From Cochliopodium minus (taxonomy: Eukaryota; Discosea; Himatismenida; Cochliopodiidae): a stretch of DNA of 22,171 bases. Below are positions 1-9,255 of this stretch, one piece after another. The translations under genes and the position numbers were made by a program. The stretch's first letter is position 1; the number at the start of each line of letters is the position of its first letter. The notes under the pieces were generated by a model, which searched no databases, was not told the DNA's origin, and worked only from the letters and a program-made list of their open reading frames with translations. The stretch lies in contig JAMYWO010000042.1 of NCBI GenBank assembly GCA_024220525.1, forward strand, positions 98,722 to 120,892. Reading direction: 5' to 3'.

Positions 1-1779
1 GAAGAAGAATGCAAGTTTTATATCGAACAAGTAGAGAAAATAGGTTTTGACGATCTCAAAAATGAATTTGACAAAAGTTACAGAAGCAATGATCGTTCTT
101 TAGTTTTGTCCGAGAAGTTGGCGGAGATTCTTTGGGAAAGAATGAAGCCTTGTTTTGACGAAAACGATTTTGTTTGTGTCAGACCCATGGGGTTTGGGAA
201 TCAGGGTATTTGGAAGCCTGTTCGACTGAATGAATGTTTTAAGTTTGGAAGAGTAAAAAAAAATATTTTTTCAAATTTTTATTTTTTAAATTTTTAATTT
301 TTAAATATTTAATTTTTTATTTTTTTTATTAAATTTTTATTTTTTTTATTAAATTATTTTTTTTTTAAAAAATTATTTCATAGTACAAGAAAGGAAATCA
401 TTTTTCTGGTCACATTGGTAATTTATATTTTTTTAATCGATTTTTCTCATATTTTATTATTACTCTTTATGAAGATGGACCTTGGATCCCGACAAATGAT
501 GAAAGTAAATTTTGTTTGAATTTTTTTTTTTTCTGAAACATTTTTTTTAATTTTAGGCAGCATCTTTACTGTGATCATGTAAATCTTCTAATCTTAATAA
601 ATTTTTATTTTTTTAATTACATATTCAATTAATATTTAAATGCTTTTGCTTATAGATATTTGAATGAAGAGTTTAAAGGTGGGGAAACAAATTTTTGTGA
701 CAAAGATACAAAGAAGTCACATGACCAAGTCAAACCAAAAACAGGATCTGTTCTTTTTTTCAATCGTAAGTTTTGATTTTTTCTTTTGTTTTTTTTTTGA
801 TTAAATGAAAATTAAACCAAAATAAAATCAACTAAAATAAAAAGATGATGTGTATCATGAAGGTCTTCCTGTTGAAGAAGGAACAAAATATATTGGTGAA
901 GAAATTTTTTAATTTTAATTTAATTTTTATTTTTTAAATTTTTTATTTTTTTTATTTTTTATTTTTTTTTAATTTAATTTTAAATTTTTTAATCATTTTT
1001 TTTATTTAATATTAATATTTAATCATTTGAAAAATAAATTATTTTTAAATTGTTTTTTCTTTTTTAATTTTAATTTTTAGTAAGGACGGAAATCATGTTC
1101 AGAAGAATAAACACCGAAGATCTTCCACAAACTTGGAAGAACTACGCCTTAGATAAAAACTACCTCCAAACTCTCTCCCTCTACAAGAAATCTTTCGAGT
1201 TAGAAAGAGAAGGAGACGTGGAGGGTTTCACAGACACTTATCTCCGAGCTATCGAACTTCAAAGCAAAGCTCAACAATCCATTCCTGTGAAAACTACCTC
1301 TCCTTTTACTATAACATTACCTTGGAATATTTATAGGTTTTTTTTCGACTATTTTTTAAATTTTTGTTTTTTTTTATTCATTTAATTTTAATTTAAAATA
1401 ATTTATTTTTTCTTTAAATTTATAATTTTAAAATGATTTAAAATGATTTTAATTTTTTTATAGCATTTATTTTTGTTTTTGTTTTCATTTTTGATTTTAC
1501 TCTTATTTTTATTTTTCTTTTTTTTATTATTTTTATTTTTATTTATTTCTTTCGTAGTCTTTTTTTTACATTTTATTTTATTTTATTTATTTTTATTTTA
1601 TTTTTTTTGTTTATAGGTATATATGTAGTTTTCTTTCCATTAAAGAAATCACTGATTCTTTCACTGTTTCCAAAGCATGGGCAGAGTTTTTCAGGGATGG
1701 TAGAATATGGTTAAAAATGAAAACTCATTTTTTATTTTTATTTTACTTGTTAATACTAGTTTTAAATATATTAAAATAA
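1..1779 (+). CDS. 2-oxoglutarate/Fe(II) oxygenase (prolyl-4-hydroxylase type) with C-terminal F-box-like domain, 5' partial
   Basis: Exons: <1-252, 384-417, 475-504, 557-578, 656-765, 845-895, 1081-1336, 1617-1779; all introns are GT-AG and the frame stays open (305 codons before the stop at 1777). The N-terminus lies outside the window. Counting from base 1, residues 85-97 read YKKGNHFSGHIDG, giving the iron-binding HxD (H94, D96), split by an intron. FKGGETNF follows, then YHEGLPV with the distal histidine (H154) and GTKYIVRTE with the basic 2-oxoglutarate-binding position. This is the P4Hc/2OG-Fe(II) oxygenase pattern (PF13640-like), so oxygen-dependent hydroxylation is expected. After about 75 residues of charged linker comes LPWNIYRYICSFLSIKEI, then VSKAWAEFFRDGRIW, an F-box-like sequence that would bind Skp1. 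The last about 15 residues are hydrophobic and encoded by AT-rich DNA, so the true 3' end could differ by one more exon. The oxygenase call is firm; the F-box call is by motif only. Confidence 0.85.
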
Positions 1780-2052
1780 TTAAAAGGTTTTTTTTAATCT
1801 TATTTTTAATATTTTTAAAATTGTTTTATGTTTTTTATTTAATTATTTTTAATATTTTTAAATAATTTTTCTTGAAATTTTGAAAATTGTAGTTTTTATT
1901 CAAATATTTTTTCTTGAAATTTTTTGCAAATTATAAGTTTTTATTTAAATATTTTTTAATTATTTGATTAAAATGATTTTTTATTTTATTTTTTGAATTA
2001 TTTTTAGATTGTTATTTTAATTGTTTTAAAAATTTTTTAATAATTTTCTGTT
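1780..2052. other. AT-rich convergent intergenic spacer
   Basis: The spacer separates the oxygenase gene (+) from the Hsp70 gene (-). It holds only T-rich low-complexity DNA, including an imperfect tandem duplication of about 45 bases around 1868-1955 (units containing TTCTTGAAATTTT and TTTTTATT-AAATATT). I see no gene here. Confidence 0.6.
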
Positions 2053-3195
2053 TTAAATAATTGAAGGAAAGAAAAATTCAGAGAAAGANGGGTTGATGGA
2101 GTTATTCAATTTCTTTCCATTAAAAAAGTTGGACAAAAGTTGTTGAACTTTAGGAATACGAGTGGAACCTCCTACCAATACAACTTCATCAATTTGTTTC
2201 TTGTCGAGCTTGGAATCTCTCAAAACTTTTTCTACTGGGGACAAAGTAGAACGGAAGAGATCTGCGCAAAGTTCCTCGAATCTTGCTCTGGTGAGATTGG
2301 TGTAGAAATCAACACCTTCAAAGAGGGAATCAATTTCGATGGAAGCTTGAGCTTGAGTCGAAAGAGTTCTTTTTGCTCTTTCACAAGCAGTTCTCAATCT
2401 TCTGATTGAGCGAGGATTGGTTGTTAAATCTCTCTGATGTTTTCTTTTAAATTCTTGAACAAAATGATCAACCATTCTGTTATCAAAATCTTCTCCTCCC
2501 AAGTGAGTATCTCCAGCGGTTGCCTTCACTTCAAACATTCCATCTTCAATTGCCAAAAGGGATACATCAAAAGTACCACCTCCCAAATCAAAGATCAAAA
2601 TGTTCTTTTCTTCATCCTTGGATGATTCATCTCCAAGACCATATGCAATAGCTGCAGCAGTAGGTTCATTGATAATTCTCTTTACATTCAAACCAGCAAT
2701 GGTACCTGCATCCTTTGTAGATTGTCTTTGATGATCATTGAAATATGCAGGTACGGTAATAACAGCTTCATTTACTTCATGTCCAAGATAAGTTTCTGCG
2801 GTTTCTTTCATTTTAACCAAAACCATTGCAGAGATCTCTTCAGGAAAGAATGTTTTTGTTTCTCCTTTGAATTCAACTTGAATCTTTGGTTTTCCTCCAT
2901 CACTGATCACTTTGAATGGCCAATGTTTCATATCTTCTTGGACGGTTTGATCATTGAATTCTCTTCCAATCAATCTCTTTGCATCAAAAACGGTGTTCTG
3001 TGGATTCATTGCAACTTGATTTTTGGCTGAATCTCCAATCAATCTTTCTTGATCAGTGAATGCAACATAAGATGGTGTTGTTCTGTTTCCTTGATCATTT
3101 GCAATGATTTCAATTCTATCATTTTGCCATACTCCAACACAAGAGTAAGTAGTTCCAAGATCAATACCAATTGCAATTGGTTTTTCTTTAGACAT
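2053..3195 (-). CDS. Cytosolic Hsp70 (DnaK family), C-terminally incomplete in this sequence
   Basis: The uninterrupted frame starts at an ATG (3195) and reads [19 protein letters not shown]. The ATPase domain is textbook cytosolic Hsp70: phosphate-1 [18 protein letters not shown] with the catalytic lysine, [22 protein letters not shown], phosphate-2 [25 protein letters not shown], and the adenosine motif [13 protein letters not shown]. Family similarity continues through NNSIN and then P (codon CCN, residue 369). There it stops, exactly at the ambiguous base 2089; the expected DEAVAYGAAVQAA, linker, substrate-binding domain, lid and EEVD tail are absent, and 11 unrelated residues lead to a stop. 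No plausible splice donor is seen there. The likeliest explanation is an assembly gap written as one N; a genuine truncated copy is possible. If whole, it would be an ATP-driven chaperone of the cytosol. It is divergent to the vWA-Hsp70-like gene at 3603. Confidence 0.93.
   Translation of the reverse strand: MSKEKPIAIGIDLGTTYSCVGVWQNDRIEIIANDQGNRTTPSYVAFTDQERLIGDSAKNQVAMNPQNTVFDAKRLIGREFNDQTVQEDMKHWPFKVISDGGKPKIQVEFKGETKTFFPEEISAMVLVKMKETAETYLGHEVNEAVITVPAYFNDHQRQSTKDAGTIAGLNVKRIINEPTAAAIAYGLGDESSKDEEKNILIFDLGGGTFDVSLLAIEDGMFEVKATAGDTHLGGEDFDNRMVDHFVQEFKRKHQRDLTTNPRSIRRLRTACERAKRTLSTQAQASIEIDSLFEGVDFYTNLTRARFEELCADLFRSTLSPVEKVLRDSKLDKKQIDEVVLVGGSTRIPKVQQLLSNFFNGKKLNNSINXSFSEFFFPSII
2089..2089. 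other. Single ambiguous base (N), probable scaffold join
   Basis: This is the only non-ACGT character in the window. It falls in the wobble position of a proline codon in the Hsp70 gene, and protein homology ends at precisely this point. That coincidence favours a gap of unknown size, or a misjoin, over a real stop in the gene. Contiguity of 1-2088 with the rest should be treated as unproven. Confidence 0.7.
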
Positions 3196-3602
3196 TTATG
3201 AATTAATAAAGGTTTTTAAGATTTAGTTTTTTTTTTTTTGCTTTTTTCTTTTTGTTTTGCTTTTTTTTTTTCCTTTTAAAATTTTTTTTTTCTGAAAATA
3301 AAAATAAAGAAATTTTATTATTTTTTTTAACTGAAAAAATATTTAAAAAAAATTTTGATTTTTAACCAATGCAACTGATTGTCCATACAAATTATCAACT
3401 TCTATCTTTCGAATAATATTTTTTTTTATTCTTTTTGAGCGAAAGATTGTTGTATTTTTCTAATAAAAATAGATTTCCAGTATTTGAACTATCTTGGATG
3501 TTGAAAAACCACTGTATAATTGTATCATCAAAATAATCCATTTTTTGTAGGTTATTGTGAAATTCATAAAATAATTTGTGAATATAAAAAAAAATTGAAA
3601 GA
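3196..3602. promoter_or_regulatory. Divergent (bidirectional) promoter region between Hsp70 and the first Hsp70-like/vWA gene
   Basis: These 407 bases separate the start codons of two head-to-head genes, so both promoters must lie here. The DNA is T/A-rich with several homopolymer tracts and a more complex stretch at about 3366-3560. I looked for heat-shock elements (alternating TTC/GAA blocks spaced by two bases) and found no array; TTCGAA near 3407 has the wrong spacing. No defined element can be named. Confidence 0.4.
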
Positions 3603-6319
3603 ATGATTGATGAGAGTTAAAATTAATAAATTTTTTTTTTTTTTGAATGATTTCATAACATTTATTAAAATATAGAAACTGTTCAAGTGATAGCCATTGA
3701 TTTTGGGACTGAAAAATCGGGATTTTCATATAAATTGAAGGACAAGGAACCTGTTGTATGGGAAAAATGGGTTGGAAGAAATGATTATAAAAATGATACT
3801 ATCATCCTCTATGAAGGTGATAAACCTATCTATTATGGAAAATATTCGAAAAATATTATGATGGAAGGAGAGGATGATAAAAATCTTAAAATGTTCAAAA
3901 ATTTTAAGATGTATCTTTATGAAGATGATAATCAAAATGTCAATTTGTCCACCAAATTACCCTTCAAAGATAAAGATACAACCGTGGGGTTGATAACCGA
4001 TTTTCTTAGATTGATGTTGAAAGATATCAGATTAAATATGCAAAATAATGGTTATATCATCAATGATAAAACAAAATATGTTATCACTGTAAAATTTTTT
4101 AAAAAAAAAAATAATTTTAAATTATATATCTATTCAAAGTCTAATGATGACCCAATTATATTTATATTTACAGTAAATGAATAATTTTGAGAATTAAATC
4201 ATGTATGATGTTTTTATTTTTCAATAAAATTATATAATAGTTAAAATATTATATTTCCTTGAAGAGAATATCTATTTATAATTGAGAATCTCCTCATCCA
4301 ACAATTTTTATTCTTTCATTAATTAGGTTCCTGCAATTTGGGATGAAAAAATGAAAGCTATAATGAGAGAAACATGCTTCAAGGTAGGAATTATTAATTC
4401 TGAAAACTACAATCCAGATCTTTTCGAGATAGTTCTTGAACCAGAAGCAGCCATCAACTTTGTTCTCCACTCCAACGTAGCAAAGGAAATGATTTTTGAA
4501 GATAAACCATTCATGTTGTTCGATGCAGGAGGAGGAACAATAGATATCTCCTATTATGTTTTGGATTCAAAAGAATTGTACTTGAAACAACTTGGAAAAT
4601 CAAAAGGAGGTCCATCAGGAGGATGGTTTATTGATTTTTTTAATCTTAGATTTATTCTTTGCCCTTTTTTTTTTTTTTGATATTTTAAAAGTTTTTTTAT
4701 ACTTCTTATCCCATTCAATTTATCTTTAAAGGTATGTTGATTTGAAATTTTTTCAATGGCTTCACTCTATGACAGTTTCGACCCAATCTTTCAATGATTT
4801 CTTTGATAATTTGCAAGAAAAAACCGGATTTTCAATGCTTTTTGACAAGTGGGCAGAAGCAAAACATTCATTTGAAGGATTAGAAAGGTGTTTCATTGAC
4901 ATACCATCTTGCTTGAAAGAATTATTTGAATTTAAACAAGATTTCATCCACAAAAAAAACAAAAATAATCAAGTTATCATTTCGAAAGAAGAGATGAAAA
5001 GTTTTTTCAAGGAATCTATAGAAGAATGCGTCGTTTATGTCAAGAAAATCCTCGATAAAAACAAAGACATCAAAAACATGATTTGTGTTGGAGGATATTC
5101 AAACTGTGACTTGCTAATCAATAAGCTCAAATCTGAATTCAGCCAAGTTACTATCAGAAGACCTCTCAAATGTGAAACAGCCGTTGTCAAAGGAGCTTCT
5201 TACAATTTGGAAAGGTTCACATTTGGAGGGAAAGAATACAAGTTGACTCGTTGGACAGAAATTTTCGGATTATCGATTGTAGAACCATTTGACCCTAAAA
5301 ATTCCAAACACGAAGAAAATAAGTCCAAAATATTCGAAAAAGAAAATGCTTCTTTTGTCAAAGACGTCTTTGAGAAGATTATAGAGGAAGGGAGAGTCAT
5401 CAAGGGAACTTGCATCTCCAGGGAATATTCTGTTCTTCCCAGCAGCGATATCATTCCCGTCTGCATTTATAAATATAACAAAGAAGTAGCCAAAAAAGAG
5501 TATTTAGAGAATTTTGTAGATGATCCTCCTGAAATGCCTTATTTTACAACAGATCCCGGAGTTAGTTATGATTTCCTTTTTCAGTTTAGAATCCCTCAAG
5601 AATTTGTTGGGAAAGAATGTAAAGTGAAAGTGAACATCTACTTTGGATCTGCTGAGAATCATGCAGAGTTGGTCATTGGAAACCACACCATCAAGAGTCC
5701 TCTCAGTGTATTTAGGAAATCTCAAAATTTTTTCCATTTGGTAATGGTTCTTGATTCTAGTTTTTCCATGAAAGGAAATAAATGGTGTGCACTTCAAGAA
5801 GCGACTAATAATCTTCTTTCTGAAGTCAATAAATTCGGTGGTTCCTCTCGTGATCTTGACAATCTCGTTTCTATCGTTACTTTCAGCCATAGTGCAACTG
5901 AAATCCTAGACTGCAAAAAATTGAGCGAAATAGATTTTGGTAACTTGAATAATATTCTCAAATACAAAGGTGGAGGAACTTCTTTCGCAAACGCGCTCGA
6001 GAAAGCTGAGACTTATTTAGCTAAAACCCCTCCCACACACAGGCCTGTTCTTTTCTTACTGAGTGATGGAGATTGTCAAGATGGAGACTTACAAATGAGA
6101 TTGATTTGCAAAAAGTATCAACAAGAGCCTTTACCCAATGATTCAAAACACATCCTTCAAGTCATTGTCATTGCCATTGTTAATGATAAAGAACATTTTC
6201 CCAAACTTAAAAAACTTTCAGAGTTTGGTCTTCCCAACAGTCACTTTTTCGAAACTGGTGATGGTGAAGGTTTCATGACTCAAACTTTCTTAAAATTGAC
6301 TCATTTGATCAAATTTTAA
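3603..6319 (+). CDS. HSPA12-like Hsp70 ATPase fused to vWA domain, copy A
   Basis: Exons 3603-3615, 3676-4088, 4327-4625, 4732-6319 give 770 aa. The first coding exon is only 13 nt; it is chosen because copy B has a 13-nt first exon in the same phase and because no ATG precedes the conserved frame in exon 2. Domains: actin-like ATPase at residues about 8-450 with phosphate-1 IDFGTEKSGFSY, TVPAIWD across the exon 2/3 junction (Hsp70: TVPAYFND), phosphate-2 DAGGGTIDIS (D208) and adenosine motif ICVGGYSN (about 359-366). A beta-rich segment with FGSAENHAEL follows, resembling the HSPA12 C-terminal region. The vWA domain is at about 572-770: MIDAS VLDSSFSMKG (D583), GGGTSF and LLSDGD. No signal peptide or membrane span is seen, so it is probably cytosolic. 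An Hsp70-type peptide-binding domain and lid are absent. The ATPase and MIDAS residues look intact; the function is inferred, not known. Confidence 0.9.
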
Positions 6320-6450
6320 GGATTTTTTACATCCTTTTAATAAATTGTTATATTATTTTTATTTCATGAATGCTTTTTGAGGAGATATATGCTTTTATCT
6401 TGCATAATAAGATCTGATTATGAAAAAAAAAAAATAAAAAAAAATCTAAT

Positions 6451-9188
6451 ATGAAAGAAGATGGTAAGAGAAAAAAAAAAATAATGATAACCTTTTGTGA
6501 TTTCATAACATAAAAAATTAATTTATTTACCAAAAATTGAAAGTTGAGGTTATTGCTATTGATTTTGGCACAGAAAAATCTGGATTTTCATATAAATTGA
6601 AGGGCAAGGAACCTGTTGTATGGGAAGAATGGGTTGGAAGAAAGGATTATAAAAATGATACTATCATCCTCTATGAAGGTGATGAACCTATCTATTATGG
6701 AAAATATTGTAAAAATATCATGATTGAAACAGAGGAAACAGATAATTTGAAAATGTACAAAAATTTCAAGATGTATCTTTATGATAGTGATGAAAAGGTA
6801 GATACCAATTTTACCACCGATTTGCCACCTTCTGAGTCTTTGAAAAAGACCATGGAGCTTATAAGGGATTTTCTTCATTTAATGTTGAAAGATATAAAGT
6901 CGATTATGGAGATTAATAGCCATATCATCAATGATAAAACAAAATATGTTATCACTGTAAAAATTTTTTTTTTCTTTCATCATTTATAGAATATTTTAAA
7001 TTTTTGTTGATTATATAATTCTATTTTGATACATCCTCTATTTCTTCATATTCAAATGAATATAAAAATTAATAAAACTTATATTCTCGACAAAATCATA
7101 TTCATTGAATACTGAATTAGGTTCCTGCAATTTGGGATGAAAAAATGAAAGCTATAATGAGAAAATGCTGTTTTGATGCAGGTATTACTAATTCTGAAAG
7201 CTATAATCCAGATCTTTTCGAGATAGTTCTTGAACCAGAAGCAGCCATCAACTTTGTTCTCCACTCCAACGAATCAAAGGACATGATCTTTGAAGATGAA
7301 CCATTCATGTTGTTCGATGCAGGAGGAGGAACAATAGATATCTCCTATTATGTTTTGGATTCAAAAGAATGTGATTTGAAACAACTTGGAAAATCAAAAG
7401 GAGGTCCATCAGGAGGATGGTAAAAAAAAAAAAAAAAAAATTTTTGAAAAAAGAATCCTAAAAATTCCGCTTGATTCATTTTTTACGTTTCTTGATGATT
7501 TTTCTTTTTTCCTTTTTTGTCTTTATCCTCTTTTATTAATTAGGTATGTTGATTTGAAATTTTTCAAGTGGCTCCATAATATGACAGAAACTGACGAAGA
7601 TTTCAATGAATTTTTCTCCAAACTTAGAGAGAATGTGCATTTTTCTATACTTTTCGATAATTGGGCAAATTCAAAACACACCACCAGTATAAATCGTCTT
7701 TTTGTGGACATTCCTCCTGGCTTGAGAAAACTCTTTACCTTCAAACCACAATTCAGGGTAACTAAAAAAACAAAGAATGATCAAATAATTATCGAAAAAG
7801 GAGAATTTGAAAGCTTTTTTGAAGAATCTATCGAAAACTGTGTGGAATATGTCAAGAAAATTCTCAAAGAAAACAAAGACATCAAAAACATGATTTGTGT
7901 TGGAGGATATTCTAATTGCGACAAGCTCTTCAATAGGCTTCGATCAGAATTCAAGGAAGTTACTATCAGAAGACCTCTCAAATGTGAAACGGCCATTGTC
8001 AAAGGAGCTTGTTACAACCTTGAAAAGTTTAATTTTAGAGATAAAGAGTACAAGTTGACTCGTTGGATAGACACTTTTGGAATTTCTACCATCGAGTTGT
8101 ACGATCCTGATGGAAAACATAAAGGCATGAATGTCAAATTGATCGAAAAAGAAAACAAAAAGTACGTCAAAGATGTTTTCTGTGAGATTATAAAGGGAGG
8201 AAGAGTTTCTAAAGGAACTTGCGTTTCTGAGAAGTACACTATCCTTCCCGAAAGTGACATTCTTCCCATTTATCTTTACGTTTACAGCAAAGAATTTGGT
8301 AACCAAAAACCTTATTTCACTACTGATAAGGGAGTGAATTACGATTGTCTTTTCCAGTTCAAAATACCAGAGAAGTATCAAAAGCTCCAACATGACGTCA
8401 AAGTCAATATTTTCTTTGGTGCGACTGAAAACCATGCGGAATTGATTATTGGGAATGAAAAGTTGAGCACTCCTCTCAGCATCTTTAGAAAATCACAAGA
8501 TTACTTCCACTTGATCATGGTTCTTGACACCAGTGGTTCCATGGAAGGAAAAAGGTGGGAATCTCTTAAAGAAGGAACCATTAAACTTCTTGACGAGATC
8601 GAACAAGTTCAGGAAAAAAAGGCAAACATTATCAACGGAGACAAAGACCTCGTATCTGTCGTTTTATTCAATAATCAAGCCAAGATCGTTGCAAAAGATA
8701 TTAAATTAAATAATCAAGGAAAAGTAGATATAAAGAACAGTTTGGTTCATATTGGTATAAAAAAAAGAAAAAAATTCTTTTATTCAAAACCATTTTAAAA
8801 TGATAAAAAAATTAATTAATTTTTATTTATTAAAAAAGGTGGCCAAACTTCTTTTGCAAGTGCTTTTATTAAAGCTGAAGAAATTATTGAGAAAAACAAT
8901 CCTAAAACTCACAGACCTGTCCTTTTGTTTCTCACAGACGGAGAGTGTTTGGATGGTGGAGAAGAGTTAAAAAGGATCTGTGAAATTTATCAAAAGCCTC
9001 CCCATAACCTAACCATCATTGTAATCGCCATTTTAGAAGACTCAAAGAGTAGATTTGTCCAAATTCTTCAAGATCTATGCTACTATGGTTTTCCAAACTG
9101 TAAATTCATCTTAATGCATGATTATAAAGATCAATCTCTTGATCTCACTCAAACTTTCTTGAAATTATCTCATTTGATCAAAAATTAA
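6451..9188 (+). CDS. HSPA12-like Hsp70 ATPase fused to vWA domain, copy B
   Basis: Exons 6451-6463, 6544-6956, 7121-7419, 7544-8754, 8839-9188 give 761 aa. The first three exons have exactly the same lengths as in copy A (13, 413, 299 nt). The start is the ATG reading MKED, spliced to VEVIAIDFGT. Motifs: IDFGTEKSGFSY, TVPAIWD, DAGGGTIDIS, ICVGGYSN, FGATENHAEL, then a vWA domain with a perfect MIDAS, VLDTSGSMEG (D570), GGQTSF and FLTDGE. The C-terminal helix TQTFLKLSHLIK matches copy A. Copy B has an 84-nt intron (8755-8838) inside the vWA domain, at the first glycine of GGQTSF, that copies A and C lack. It starts only 131 bp after the stop of copy A, with an AATAAA-like signal near 6338 in the gap. 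Confidence in the exon chain is high because every phase closes. Confidence 0.9.
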
Positions 9189-9255
9189 TTTGAATCTTTT
9201 TTTTTTTGAATCATAAAATAATAAAAAAAAATCCATATTTATTTTTCTTTCAAAT

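Noticed and set aside
896-1616. T-rich repeats as a possible transposon, centromere or CRISPR-like array
   Set aside because: They are intronic low-complexity DNA flanked by matching splice sites; no terminal repeats, transposase or regular spacer structure was seen anywhere in the window.
3196-3602. Heat-shock elements upstream of Hsp70
   Set aside because: Only isolated TTC or GAA blocks with wrong spacing; no three-block array on either strand.
3687-4184. Unspliced frame starting at GTG (3687) as a stand-alone short protein
   Set aside because: The conserved frame continues into downstream exons through a GT-AG intron at 4089-4326; the residues after 4088 are intron translation, and GTG is not a credible start here.
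5504-5890. Minus-strand ORFs opposite the vWA-Hsp70 genes (also 7944-8435, 11145-11483, 11670-12074)
   Set aside because: They are shadows of the long plus-strand coding exons, with no family motifs of their own.
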